NCBI GenBank assembly: GCA_037962975.1 | Contig: CM075675.1 | Location: 26,910,501 to 26,974,500 of the forward strand | Direction of reading: 5' to 3' | Length of the DNA stretch: 64,000 nucleotides | Origin: Clitoria ternatea | Lineage: Eukaryota; Streptophyta; Magnoliopsida; Fabales; Fabaceae | Shown here: positions 12,606 to 24,906 of the stretch, in pieces | Numbering within the stretch: the stretch's first letter is position 1 | How the letters are laid out: the number at the start of each line of letters is the position of its first letter | Program-made: the position numbers and the translations under genes | The notes under the pieces: generated by a model | The model's database searches: none | What the model saw: only the letters and a program-made list of their open reading frames with translations | Told to the model about the DNA's origin: nothing

Positions 12606-13114
12606 GTCAGCTATACAAAGAGGCTCTAGAAGAGTAGAGAGAAAATAGAATAAAAGCAATTACGAAAAATAGAATTCAATATACTTGCTTAATTGAACAC
12701 TACAACACCACCATTTAACTATTATTACGGTGGGAAAAGAAGGAATGGATAATAATGCAAAATGACAAAGGAAGAAAGAAGTAATAGAAAGTTTTGGATC
12801 TCTTAAGCCTAGTAAGCCATCCAAATACATGCCCGGTGACCAGTGTCTGATTAGGATTTTGATTCATTGGGTAAAATTTTCAGCTCGATTTAACAATAAT
12901 TTTCTCAAATCCAACATGAATTGAGTTTTTTATAAATTAGAATTCTCCACTCAAGTTTGATTTGTTTGAAATTTCAATTCAAGTTTGATTTGTTTGAAAT
13001 TCATGAATTAATGCAGTTTGTGAGATGAAGTTTTTAGTTTTTAAAAAAATTTAATTACTCTATTTTTATAGGGAAACAAAAATAAAAGATAAATTATAAC
13101 ATAATTGAAAAATC
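12606..13114. other. AT-rich intergenic DNA
   Basis: Nothing recognisable apart from a local duplication of 'tcaagtttgatttgtttgaaatt' type sequence near 12950-13005. No open frame of note. Confidence 0.6.
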
Positions 13115-14979
13115 ATTCGTGACTCACACACCGAGTCACAGGGGAATTACAAATTGCTCGTGCACAGAGCCGCCCTCCCACTTGGCCAACCGGGGGAATC
13201 CCCTAAAATTCCAACATCGGCAGCTATGCATTATGCCATGGATGCAAATGCCAATCATATGCATTTCTCACTCTATGCATCCTATACATGCCACTCATCA
13301 TACATCATCATCATCATCACCAACGTCACCACAAGGCTTTTAGTGAATTTATTATTGTTGGTTATTATCATTAATTCAAACTTTTATATGGCATTTCAAT
13401 AGTTCTCACTCATATCGTTCAATTCCAATCATCAACACAATGACCTCAATCATTCATCATCAACCAAGGCATGTTATTCATTTACACCCATTCTCAATCA
13501 AACATCATTAACACTCATTACACACTTATGGTGGACATGAGTATAACCTCATATTATCAAACAATTTACACCACCATATAACACACCATGGTTATTCTAA
13601 ATGCATCAAAGTATGTTGCCAAAAACACATCATCAACATCATGCAAAACATTACAATTCTTTATAGCATTTCAAGCAAGGCAAACATGCATGTCAATACG
13701 TATGGCAATTAAATACCATTCAAATTCATGCATTTAGAACATAAAGACTCCTCTCCTACCCCAAGAGAAGAATTTCGATTGATACAACGCACCCGCCTCG
13801 TCGTTCAGAATGGATCCTGCATTAATGTACATATAAAATCCTAATCATTCAGCTATTCAAGACACAATTTAACTCTATTTACTTATAATCATATCTATAA
13901 TTTCATAACATGTATAAAACATGTTATAGACATTGTTTTCATCATTTGTTAGGCTTCAGGAATTCCTTCCCATCAAGCCATATTCATTAGATTCAAAGGC
14001 TACAAAACAACCATAGCCCAACATACCTAAAACTAGTCTATTTACCAACATCCATATTCTCAATATTATACATTTCCTCTCAAATATATTGTTCATCACA
14101 CATTTATCATTTTCCCCAAAGTTTCCAAGTTAGGGTTTCACCTAAAACCCAACAACATTCATAAATAATCATCAATCTTCATCACCTTCCAACATACCTT
14201 TATCTTCCTCATTTATTACCATTAGAGTTTGCATTTATGACTACCCACTCTAGGGTTCATGCATTAAAAGCTTCCATTAAATACCCATTCATATACATTA
14301 CTCTCTCAAACCAAAATAAATCAAAACCAAGGCATTAACCCATCCAAAAATGGTGAGAGAAGCTTACCTCACCCAAAAACAAAAAAGGGTTTCAAGAGGG
14401 GGAGAAGGGGCTGCAAAAATGAAGGGGAAGAGAAGGAAGACTTCAAACTCCAATGACCTCCTTACAAGCTCCAACAAAACGGAATAGAAAGGGAAAATGT
14501 GTCACCTTTGGCTTAGGGTTTTTGGAAGAAAAGAAGAGGAAAATGAAGAAGGGAATAGAGAAGGAGAAGAAGAAAGGTGCTTTCTCCAATTTTCTCAGCA
14601 AGCTAACGTGAAGAGAAGGGAAATATGAGCTTTTGGTTTAAATTTTAATCTTTCTCATTAAAGTTCATCGTTTTATGACAAACAGGATCTGTGTTTGGGC
14701 TCAATACTTGATCAGAAAATTATTCCGAATACATATTCGGACTTCCAATAATATTTTTAATAGCTCTGACGAATATCATCCCAATCGGAGATACTTGGTC
14801 CGACACCCATATTTTAATCGAGTCAGTTTTCAGCTTATTCGGTCCCAATAAATTACTAACAGTCCCCAAAAATCTTAATTTAATTAATTTCAATATTTGG
14901 GACATTAAATAATCCATATTCCATTATTTAATATTTATTTTCTTAATTAATCTATTATTTTAAAATTTGGGATGTTACA
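13115..14979 (-). mobile_element. Decayed minus-strand LTR relic (boundaries uncertain)
   Basis: Read on the minus strand, the sequence starts at 14979 with TGTAACATCCCAAA, the usual start of Tekay-type LTRs. It carries GAGGTAAGCTTC (about 14362-14374), like a splice donor in an LTR leader. The other edge is set loosely at the inverted repeat GTGACTC...GAGTCAC near 13116-13139. No internal coding region, primer site or second LTR is seen, so it may be a solo LTR. Confidence 0.35.
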
Positions 14980-16984
14980 TTGGGCCTATCAATTATATTA
15001 TTATATATTAATTACATAAATGTAAAAATAATGTTAATTATACAGATAAAACCTAATATCTTTTAAAGTTGTATGTATAAATAAATTTGAGATAATTAAA
15101 ATTTCATTTAACTATAATTTTTTTCTAAACTTTTCACAAATCTCCATTTGCATCAACCACCTTTTAAAGAAACATGTTGCGCATAAGCATGAACGACCAC
15201 CAATTCATCTACCAAGCTGAAATTGTTGAGTAAAAGTGGTTGATTTTTTACGTTATATTTAATTCCTAGTTAGGATTTTTTAATTAAGATTATTCAAAGA
15301 TTATTTTTCAATTTATTAATCCTTAAACAATATTAGAGATATAAAAATTACCCAGTTTGTGCTGATTATATAAATCATATTTCTTATCTTGATGCATACA
15401 TTTTTCATTCTTAAATTTAATACATTTTACACATTTTTTAAAATTTCTTAATTATTTTTTTTATTTTTTCTCTCAACCATGCTTTTTAACAAACAACGTG
15501 TATGATATGATATTAATCATGACTTTATTTTACAAGTGACTGCTAAAAAGATAATAATGTGAAGAAGAAGAAAATAGAAAATTATCATAAATATATATAT
15601 TGCTTTGTGTGTACCCAACAAAAAGCTCGAATAATGATAAACGATTAAATATACAAATCTATAGACACATGAATTTGCATGGTTGCATTGCATGAGTTCA
15701 ATTAGATGTATAGACAAAACAAACCTGCACTAACTGGAGTTAGCTGTGCAAAGAAAGTGAAGGTGAACATTAACAGAATAAGAAAAGATAAAGATGTAAG
15801 AGAAAGATTGAACCGAGCCATAACCAAATTAGTAAGTATATATCAGCCACCTGCTTCATAATTCACATAGTCACTCACATTTATAATGTCATCAACTCAT
15901 GGACTCAATATGTTACCTTTTTTCTTTGACCTTTCCATGAAATTTCTTATACATAGGTTTCAAGAACAATCATCACTGTTATTCACTTATTCTCGATCAT
16001 ATATTTAATTTCCATTTAGTATATAGTTAGGAAAATGAAGTTTAGAAAAAAGAAGAAATTTAATGATTGATATTGGTCTTTTATACCATTTGAGATAATA
16101 AAAATTCCAATGGATGATTCGATAAAAATTCTCAAAACCAAACTCCAAACCTACTCTTACTCTGTTTGGACTGAAAGTGTAGTGATAGGAACTTTTTCTG
16201 ATAAATCGATGTCCTCTTCTTATAAAATGTGAATTTTGATGGCTTTAAATAAGCCCTACAACTGCAACGAAAACTACTTGAGAGAAAAATTAGGAATAAC
16301 AAACCCAACAAACTAAGATAATTCAAATCCTTATCCAGCTTTTAAAAAGCCAACTTATTAAACGTAAACAAACTAACAGACTTATTTTTCAACAAAGACT
16401 ATTTTCTAATTTCTAATGCTTTATAATATTTTAAAGAAGGAAAGATCGAGCAAGATAGCACACGGTTTCAAACACGTATGCGATGGTATTCTAATGTGTA
16501 ATTATGATGCATATTTTTAAAAATTGCACCTTGTCACACATTCACATTGATTTCGACACACACGATAGATACTACATATTATAAAAAAGAATTTTTATTT
16601 TAAAATTGTGAAAATTATAAAATTCAATATACATGGTCAAAATTCAAAGTTAGTAGTTACATGAGAAGTTAATCATATTTACGCTCTGATTATAACATAT
16701 ATTCAAATAAAATCAATTATTTTTATCTTCTCATTTTTCGGATTAGGCTAGTGCAATTATGAGTTGGTGCAGTTGGCGATGTATCTAGTAGATCGGTTGT
16801 GTAAAAGATGTGTAGAAATATAACATCGGTTACAATTGTAAATTCCAATTCACAAACATTGATTTTACACATAGAAGATTTCATTTGGTCCATAATAGAA
16901 AACAGTGTAAAACAAAAAAAAAATGAGGTCATTTTTTGATGAGAGAAAACACAAAGGCAAATTAACTTAGTGATATTTACAAAG
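14980..16984. other. AT-rich intergenic DNA without recognisable genes
   Basis: Low-complexity AT-rich sequence. Open frames are short and have no recognisable motif. It may be the 3' end or LTR of the copia relic next to it, but I see no firm boundary. Confidence 0.6.
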
Positions 16985-17092
16985 AAAGTTAGTATATATA
17001 CAAGAGCTAGATGTTATTGGATTAAGAAGTCTTTATTTGGTTTTCTAACTACAAGATGACAATCAACTTCTATATGTTTTGTAAAAAGATGG
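16985..17092 (-). pseudogene. Ty1/copia RNase H relic, 3' half
   Basis: On the minus strand, just before Tat-1, one frame reads TKHIEVDCHLV, the conserved end of copia RNase H. The matching upstream half lies on the other side of the nest (63791-63910), and GATGG is duplicated at both edges (17088-17092 and 63791-63795). A stop follows soon after, and at least one base is shifted at the join, so the copy was already dead or has decayed since. Confidence 0.75.
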
Positions 17093-17894
17093 TGAACTGG
17101 TCTGGACCGGGGTCTAGGATCCGGTGTGGGACCAGTCACAAGAATATAGGTGTTTTAGGGTTTGCACACCGGAACAGTGTGTTTCCGATGTATCAATCCG
17201 GTCTCTCAGTGGGAGAGCCCGGTCTTGTTGTCCTGGAGATCCTTCACACCAACGTTTCGCGTTGCAGGGGGGCGAAAGGTGGTGCCACCTGTGAAGATTC
17301 TCCGACGCTCAAGTTAGAAGAGTGTAAGAACTCAATGAATACTCAAGCGGAGTAATAGTAAAGTGTGAGATAGAACAACGATACCTTGCATGTGTATTGA
17401 AATGAGCTATTTATAGTTGTACATGAGAAAATGAGTCGTTGGATACAGGTGGGTCCCCTAGCTCTGATAGCGTGTACATTATGTCAATCAGGGTGGCTCA
17501 GCACTCAGAATGTGTCAGGAGGGTAGGTCAATTATCAGAGTACGATCCTCTAGGAAGAGGAGAGGATAATCACCTTTTCCGCATAATCTGCTGACACATC
17601 CACTTGCTTTCTGAGGCCATTGACGTGACATATTTTGCTACATACAGTATCTTCGCTGATAAGTTATTAGGGGCTCTTATCTTGCTGTGACTGAAAAGCC
17701 AACAGTTATGTAAATGTTCTATGAATATGAACAAAGATCCGTTATAGAGAAAATAAGTGGGGCAGTCGTGAGATGAGGACGGACGGCCAGACATCGGATA
17801 TCCGGTGTGGTAAAGTTGAACCAGGACACCGGTTTTCCTTATATGAGGCCATTCTGACGTCACAAGATTGGGGGCCAGTATCCAGACCGGATCA
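17093..17894 (-). repeat. 3' LTR of Tat-1
   Basis: On the minus strand it starts TGATCCGGTCTGG and ends in TTCA. It is the same length as the copy at 62989-63790. A TATA box (CTATAAATAGC, minus strand, 17406-17416) marks the LTR promoter. Confidence 0.93.
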
Positions 17895-17920
17895 TCTGTC
17901 CCCTAGCTTGTATGAGGGAC
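17895..17920 (-). promoter_or_regulatory. Polypurine tract of Tat-1
   Basis: Minus strand AAGCTAGGGGACAGA abuts the 3' LTR. Tat-2 has the near-identical AAGCTAGGGGACATA at the same place (50110-50124), which ties the two families together. Confidence 0.8.
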
Positions 17921-18153
17921 TGTTAAGTCGCTCATATGAGCTACACAACTCTAGAGAAGTCTGGATACCGGTGGTATATTCTGGAATGTCTCTGGAAGCT
18001 CTGTGGCGTCCGCTCTAATAAACGAGTGACCGCTCTTCTCGCGTTGCGTACAACGGATTCAGACAGCATAAAATAAATGATTGAAATCCCAAGGGTCTTT
18101 GAGAATCGAAACCCTTGGTATTCGAAAAGTTGTTGAAGGCATTAAATGCGCAT

Positions 18154-18422
18154 GGCATGATTGGACAGTAAATGCGTTTTTTACGCACGAGCCATCATTA
18201 CCCAAGAGTGTAACCGTCGATTGGGCTTATTGGGCTTATTGGGCTTGGATTCAAACTGAAAAGGGGGGCCCATTTTACCAAAATGTTTACTGAAACGTTA
18301 CCATTTTCGCGCTCGTACGTGACGAAACGACGGAGTCATTTCAATTTGAAAAAGGTTGCGTTTTGATGCAAGCCTTGTGACCTTCGATGAAACACTATGC
18401 CTCTTCGTTACCTATAAAAAGG
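18154..18422 (+). promoter_or_regulatory. Promoter region of antisense gene aORF-A
   Basis: A TATA box (CTATAAAAAGG, 18412-18422) lies about 170 bp before the aORF-A start codon. A block at 18154-18200 (GGCATGATTGGACAGT... GAGCCATCATTA) is conserved upstream of aORF-B and aORF-C, including an inverted CCAAT motif. These run opposite to the retroelement and suggest independent transcription; promoter activity is inferred. Confidence 0.6.
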
Positions 18423-18589
18423 ACTCTTAGCAGATTTTGGAATCCACTCTTGTTTTCAAGCTTAGTGAACCTCTGCTCAAATTTCCTGGAAATTTCTCTG
18501 TCGTCTTCAAACTTCTCAAAGATCTTCTTCCTTTAGGTAACCTCCCTTTCCTTCAACTCCTTGTAATTTTTGTTCATTCTGTTTCCACC

Positions 18590-20009
18590 ATGCGCCCTAG
18601 AGCAGGCCACACTGGTCCTTCAATCAGGGGGAGTTTTGGCTCTCGTGCCCCCCTTAGCCACCGTGGTGGGAGGATTCCAGCGAATCCTCCTGTGGCTGGG
18701 CCCCGTCGCTCAGAGAGAGCCGAAGCTTCTTCCTCACGAGTGTCCTCTTCCCAACGTCGCTCTGAGGTTCTCTTTGACTTGAGGGCTACCAGCCGCTCTG
18801 ATGAAGGGTCAAGTGCTGAAGGCTACCTCTCTGACGATGTTGCTTTTTACCACAGTACGTGCGCGTTCCACCGTGCCTGCACAACTATGGACCTTCCAGG
18901 TCGTGGAAAAACACCAGTGGTGTGTCAACGTTGTGGCACACCGGCTTGACTGGGAAAAGCTCAACAGGGAGAAACCCTACTGCTGGATAGAAGAGGAATT
19001 CCTAGAGATCCCTTCGCACCATGCGAGTGAGGAGGAATGCACGGTCTCTTTCCGCTACAAAATATATTCAGACAAAAAGTACAAAGCGCGATACGCTGTG
19101 CTGGCACCACGTCCCTCTGAGAGAATATGCCACAGCGTCCCTGATGAGAGGACGGTCTACATGTATGACTTCGTCTTCTTGAAGTTGGGAGTACGCTTCC
19201 CCATGACGGAATTCCAGATGGCCGTCCTGCGCTTCCTAGACTGCGCCCTCACACAACTGCATCCCAACGGTTGGGGTCTAGTCCGGGCTTTGGAGGTTCT
19301 GGGGGAGCATTTCAATTTCTCCGCCACTGTGGGCAAACTGTTTCACTATTGCCAAGTGGTCCGCCGTGCTAATAAGAAGGGGGGCCTTGGGTTCATTACT
19401 CTCCGTAGTGACTCAAGGGTGATAAATTTCAAGTCTTATACGGAATCCGCGAAGGTGGATGGACGCTCCTTCAAGCACTACTACACGCGGGTCCGTATTC
19501 AACCAAATAAGCCGGTCTTATGGCGAAACAAGGAGGGATTTACCAAGTTTCCTCTTAGCTGGACGCACGAGCACTTTTTCCTTATGAGCCATGCTTATTA
19601 TACAGATGAGAGTGAACTCTCCTCTCATTCTGTTGAGGTCTTGAGCGCCATGTAGACGGCCTCGAAGACCCTCAAAGGATTTTCCAGCCGGCTCCTCTTG
19701 GCCGAGGATGACATCAGAAACACCTACCTCTGTAATATCCGCTCTTACTCTATCTGTGTTGTATAGTTATTCCATTTTGATTATTTTTTCTTCTTATGTG
19801 CTAATTTAACCTTTCTTGTTTTGCAGAACAAATCGAAAGAGCCTGCCCAGAGATGTTGTCGTTAAGGACCATGATGGCTGACGATGATTCCTCCTCTGAG
19901 GAGAATGAGATCCAGGCGAAAAGGAACGCCACCAAAACTCCCCTCATTCCCCTGACCTCTGCAGTAGGTGACGAGGTTCCTCTCTTTGATGAGGAGGCAA
20001 CAGAAGAAC
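18590..20009 (+). pseudogene. aORF-A, first part: antisense Tat accessory gene (Transposase_28-like)
   Basis: The start ATG at 18590 has a good context (CCACCATGCG). The N-terminus is Arg/Ser/Gly-rich and disordered, ending in an acidic LSDDVAFYHS segment. A frameshift at about 18860-18930 moves the frame. The conserved domain follows with YMYDF, LGVRFPMTEFQM and QLHPNGWGLVRALEVLGEHF, the pattern of the putative gypsy-transposon family Pfam Transposase_28 (PF04195, recalled). A premature TAG is at 19653-19655. A 95-nt intron (GT at 19732, AG at 19826) sits at the same place as in aORF-B and -C. Tek-2 interrupts the second exon at 20009, and the frame resumes at 55110. Function unknown; no signal peptide or membrane span is seen, so it is not envelope-like. 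Confidence 0.8.
19732..19826 (+). other. Intron of aORF-A
   Basis: GTAATATCC...TTTTGCAG, 95 nt, T-rich before the acceptor. Position matches the introns of aORF-B (88 nt) and aORF-C (82 nt), directly after the conserved REEYL-like segment. Splicing is inferred from the GT/AG ends and the frame. Confidence 0.75.
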
Positions 20010-21757
20010 TGTAACATCCCTATTTTTAGAAACAGTTTTACCCTTGTAATTTTTGAAGTATGGAAGTTTTGTAAGTGATAATAAGTAAATAAGGGACTCT
20101 ACATGTAGTCAAGAATTGATAATCTAATCCTATATCTAACATTAATTTAGTAAACTAATTAGACTTGTACCATCATTCATCAAGTCAATTCCTAGACATT
20201 CGATTCATACCGAAAAGAGATCCATAATTGTCTATTTCTACACTTTGGGGATATCCGATTTCAGTATGGACAGTTCCTAATGAACTGTTTTGACAAATCA
20301 AACACTTTTCCTGAAGAGCCAAAACTTTAATTCAGACCTCATCAACCTCGTTTCTTGGAAAAACTTATCTAGTTAAATAGGAACCTCTGAATTCAACTAA
20401 AATATCTTTCCTGTTTTAGGCATAACTTTTTCATATGAGGTCGAAATTAAGAAATTTTAATCTCGGTTTCGTTGTTATGAAAAACCTGACAAACTCTATT
20501 TCTAGCCTCAAACTCTATTTCGTGATCTATCATTACCAAACTTAAAAACCCATTATTTAATCTTGTTAAATTCTTAGAAAAATCACACGAGCTCAGAATC
20601 AGTTCGTTGTAATTTTTCTGTCCTCGTATTAAATCCCTCTACAATTCTCATGAAGAACCTGAAAGCTAGTTCTTGCTCGATCATCCCCGAAAAGCAAAAA
20701 TTTTTAGAGAAATAGTGATTTTCACAGGAATAGTAATCTCTATAGAAAAACGCAAATATCTCTCATACGATGTCGAAATGACTTCGTTCTTTTTTTCATG
20801 GTTTCGTATCAAAAAATCCTACAACTTTCGTGAAGAAATGAAAGGCTAATTCCCAACAGATTTTACGCGGCAGAATTATCTTTCAAAAAAAGAACTATTA
20901 CACCAACTCCCATTTTTCTCTGTTTTTGGCGTAACTTTTGCTCCGGGTGTCAGATTTTTGCATACCATATATCGTTTCGAAGAGAAAGAGCTGATCTACA
21001 ACTTTCATGTTGGAAATTTTTTCAGATTCTAAACGCAACTATAAGTAACTTTTTGTTTTCTTTTAAAATTAACTATTCAAAACCGGTACCAATTAAATTT
21101 AGACCCGGTGGCCAGATTTTTCTATAAATATGGCATCACCCCTCTTCAAAAGTTGTACCACTCTTTCTCTCCCACTTCATGCATCCCTTCTCTTCTTTCT
21201 CTCTCTCTCTCTCCCTCTCTCTCCTCTATTGACACTAAACCACCTCTGTTCTTCACCAAAATCACGTAAAGTCTAACTACGGAGACAGATCATCGATTGG
21301 AGCTACGGTTTGAAAGTTGGATTCTCTCCCTCTTATCTAGTATCAAAAAAATACGACATCTGAGGTAAGGGGGGTATATTCTCGGGTATTCTGGGGAAAT
21401 CTGAGTGAAAGGAAAGGGTTAAGGTACCTTGGGTCCTCACCTTTTCAGGACAGATTCGGTTTTGTTGTGAATTAAATGCCTTAATTGTTATATATTTGTT
21501 ATATATATTTTATGTATATGATTAATTGTCTGTGTTAATTATTATTAATCATGATGATTGAATAATATGATCGGTGTTAAATTGTGAAAATATATGATCT
21601 GTATTGGATTGTGAAAATATTAAGAACCATGGGTGCCTATGTGGATTCCAGTAAGGAAGTTTTGAAAGATAAGATAAACAAGGAAATAAGGATGGATGAT
21701 CACCATTTATATCATTATTACTATTATTATGATTAAGATTATAATTATGATTATGAA

Positions 21758-21807
<50 letters not shown>

Positions 21808-22469
21808 TTATTGTTATTATTATTATTATTATTATTATTTACTATTAAGCTTAATGGACGGCTCTGCCGCCTTATTCTTAACATTTTATTTTTATGTCAT
21901 TTATTTTATTGAATATATTGGCTGGCTCTGCCGCCTTATTCTCTGCATTTATCTTTCCTTTTATTTCCTTTTATCTATATTATAATGGACGGCTCTGCCG
22001 CCTTATTCTTAACATTTTATTTTTATGTCATTTATTTTATTGAATATATTGGCTGGCTCTGCCGCCTTATTCTCTGCATTTATCTTTCTTTTTATTTCCG
22101 CTTATCTATATTATAATGGACGGCTCTGCCGCCTTATTCTTAACATTTTATTTTTATTTAATTTATGTCATTTATTTTATTGAATATATTGGCTGGCTCT
22201 GCCGCCTTATTCTCTGCATTTATCTTTCCTTTTATTTCCGCTTATCTATATTATAATGGACGGCTTTGCCGCCTTATTCTTAACATTTTATTTTTATTTA
22301 ATTTATGTCATTTATTTTATTGAATATATTGGCTGGCTCTGCCGCCTTATTCTTTGCATTTATCTTTCTTTTTATTTCCGCTTATCTATATTATAATAGA
22401 CGGCCCTGCCGCCTTATTCTCTCTATTTATTTTTCCTTTTATTTCATTTTTTTTATAACAGACGATGCC

Positions 22470-22538
<69 letters not shown>

Positions 22539-23666
22539 TTGTAACTAATATTATTGTTTAAGTTATGAATAATGAAATAAGGAACAAACTACTTATTCTT
22601 TAAACGAAACATTATTTTAGCCAAGATATAACTGATATATTTTCTTGAATAATAATAAATAAAATAATAAAAATAATTTACAACGTCTTAAAAACTGGTG
22701 GACCTAACAACATGAATATTACGAGGCTGGAATCACATAGATACCTAGGGATCAAAGTAATGATAAAACTTAAATAATGCACTTTGCATCATGAAAATAT
22801 TTTTGAAGGAGAAAAATTATCTAGAGCACACACCTGGTACGCTGGAGGACATTCACGTTCGATCTCCATGAAGATCTTGGGAGTACAACTGGAACGGCAA
22901 CCCAATGGCATCAGAGTCGCGCCTGATAGCCGGGTGAGACGATGCAATTCTAGTGTACTTTGACTAAATGACGGAGTGTAACTATGATCGTAGGGATCCA
23001 AGCTCCAAAAATATATAAATCAATAATGAGAACCAATGAGTTCATTCGTACCCTATGGGAGCTTGGGCGGACCCTGATCGCTCTAGAAAATGGAATGGAG
23101 ATATTCCAAAGAATGAGAAGAAGAAATGATTTATTGGGCCCACATGCATCATGAGACTTAACCAAAGATAAATCATAATAAATTTAACTCATGCATTCCA
23201 TGACAACATATTTGATTGTTATAATTTTGAACATGTTAATTGTATGATTATGTGATATTATCTGTTAACTGAATTATGTCCGCACCGGGTAACCTTCAGG
23301 GTCTTGGGTTATACTCACCCTTACTGTTGACAATTTTCAGAGGAATTAGGAAATCAAGAACCTGAGTATGAAGAACCGCAATATGCTGAACCCACTGAGA
23401 ATGATCATTAAAAATAGAATATATGTAGTTGAATATTTATGGATGACTGTATTAATATTTAAGGGTGCCTGCGTGCCCCAATCTGTTAAGAGTACAATTA
23501 CTTACAGTTTGTGAATGACTATGTGATTTATCTACTATTTGCTTCCACTGATCTGCCATTATATCATTAAAAAAAATATTTCACTTTTTCTAAAAACTGT
23601 TAACACTCTTAGTTAAATAGGATGATCCTATAGAAGGGTTTGTCTTATCTAACCAAGGGTGTTACA
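20010..23666 (+). repeat. 5' LTR of Tek-2
   Basis: 3657 bp. A TATA box (CTATAAATA, 21122-21130) lies ahead of a CT-rich leader (21190-21235). Then come two ATT microsatellites (about 21758-21845 and 22468-22537) and between them the GGCTCTGCCGCC tandem array. This intact copy is also the empty-site reference for the Tat-2 and solo-LTR insertions in the 3' LTR. Confidence 0.93.
21850..22420 (+). repeat. Alternating tandem array with GGCTCTGCCGCC motif
   Basis: Nine copies of GGCTCTGCCGCC or a one-base variant occur about every 65-73 bp. Units alternate between an 'ATGGACGG' type followed by TTCTTAACATTTTA and a 'TTGGCTGG' type followed by TTCTCTGCATTTATC, making a two-part higher repeat of about 130-140 bp. 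Repeated at about 52550-53115 in the 3' LTR. Confidence 0.9.
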
Positions 23667-23670
23667 TTGG

Positions 23671-23682
23671 TGGTATCAGAGC
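23671..23682 (+). promoter_or_regulatory. Primer binding site of Tek-2 (tRNA-iMet)
   Basis: TGGTATCAGAGC four bases after the 5' LTR end, complementary to initiator tRNA-Met. Confidence 0.9.
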
Positions 23683-23847
23683 ATAGTCGATTCATTAAGC
23701 TTGTGGAGTGGACCATTAGGTTTCCACGTACTCTGATAGAAATATCGAACAGTCTATAACACTCCTAAGACTAAATATCCTATGTGGAATGCTCCACATA
23801 ACGCATACCCTGAATCTATTTGTTGATATTCTTTCAGCAAATTTCTC

Positions 23848-24906
23848 ATGGCACGCCAAAATAACAATCATGTGATGGAGAATCTTCTTACCAGAATTGT
23901 GGAGGTAATAGAACGACAAGAGTTACCTCATGCTTCTGCCAGACAGGGATTAGCTGATTTTCAAAGGAATAATCCTACGCAGTTCAAAGGAGGCTTCAAT
24001 CCAGAAGGAGCACAACTATGGATTGAACACCTTGAAAAGATTTTTGCCGCTATGCGATGTTCTGATGAGGATTGTGTAACCTTTGCTGTCTTCATGCTGG
24101 TTGGAGAAGCAGAACACTGGTGGACTTATGCTAGAATCAGACTAGCTACTGATGGGCATATCATTACTTGGGGACGATTCAGGACAGAGTTCCTTGCCAA
24201 ATATTTCCCTGAAGACATAAGGAGACAGAAAGAGCAGGAATTCTTCAATCTGAAACAAGGTAATATGACTGTTGGGGAGTACGCTGCTAAATTTGATGAA
24301 TTGGCAAAATGTTGTCCCTACTACACCCACATGGGAGAAGCGTCAAGGTGCACGAAGTTTGAAGCTGGATTACGGCAAGAGATTCGTCAAACCATATGTT
24401 GCCAACAAATTACACAATTCACTACTTTGGTTGACAGATGCCGTATATTTGAGAATACCTCTAATCTTCGACGACCTGGAACGTCTAATCATGGGCCAGA
24501 ACGACGTATGCCAGATCGACAGCAAAGGAGGGATTTTCGAACAGATCGGCCATATTTCCGACCTTTTAACTCAGCCAACCAAATTCCTCCTAGAGGTCAG
24601 GAGACCCAAAGCGGTAGAAACTACACGATTTGTGGACAGATTAGACATCGTGATGCTGACTGTTGGTACAGAAATAATAACAACCAACAACAAGTGACTC
24701 AAAAGCAGGCAGTACGACCTACGGGTCAAGGAAGTGGAGGATTTGCTACAAACACCTTTACAAACAATGCCCCAAGGATGCAGAATATTCACCGTGGCAA
24801 TAATTCCAATCAGAACAATAATCCTAGAAGGCCTGGGAATGGCTCGACAGGAAAACAAGGAGGAAATGCCAGAGTTTTTACTATGAATGGTGCGGAAATA
24901 TCATAA
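23848..24906 (+). pseudogene. Tek-2 gag
   Basis: 352 codons from ATG 23848. The gypsy Gag core is present (PTQFKGGFNPEGAQLWIEHL, then WGRFRTEFLAKYFPEDIRR and FEAGLRQEIR). A basic, Asn/Gln-rich tail follows. The zinc knuckle is damaged: the block YTICGQIRHRDADC has Tyr where the first Cys should be, and the GH pair reads RH. The frame ends in TAA (24904-24906) but continues in the same frame straight into protease. This stop is therefore probably a mutation in an originally single Gag-Pol frame. Confidence 0.85.

Noticed and set aside
13119..13402. Overlapping small frames near the minus-strand LTR relic
   Set aside because: Low-complexity CATCAT-rich sequence, no start context or motif.
21549..21884. 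Asn-rich open frame (also 52265-52579) and Leu/Ile-rich frames at 22305-22544 and 53049-53261
   Set aside because: They are translations of ATT/TTA microsatellites in the Tek-2 LTRs, with no other coding sign.
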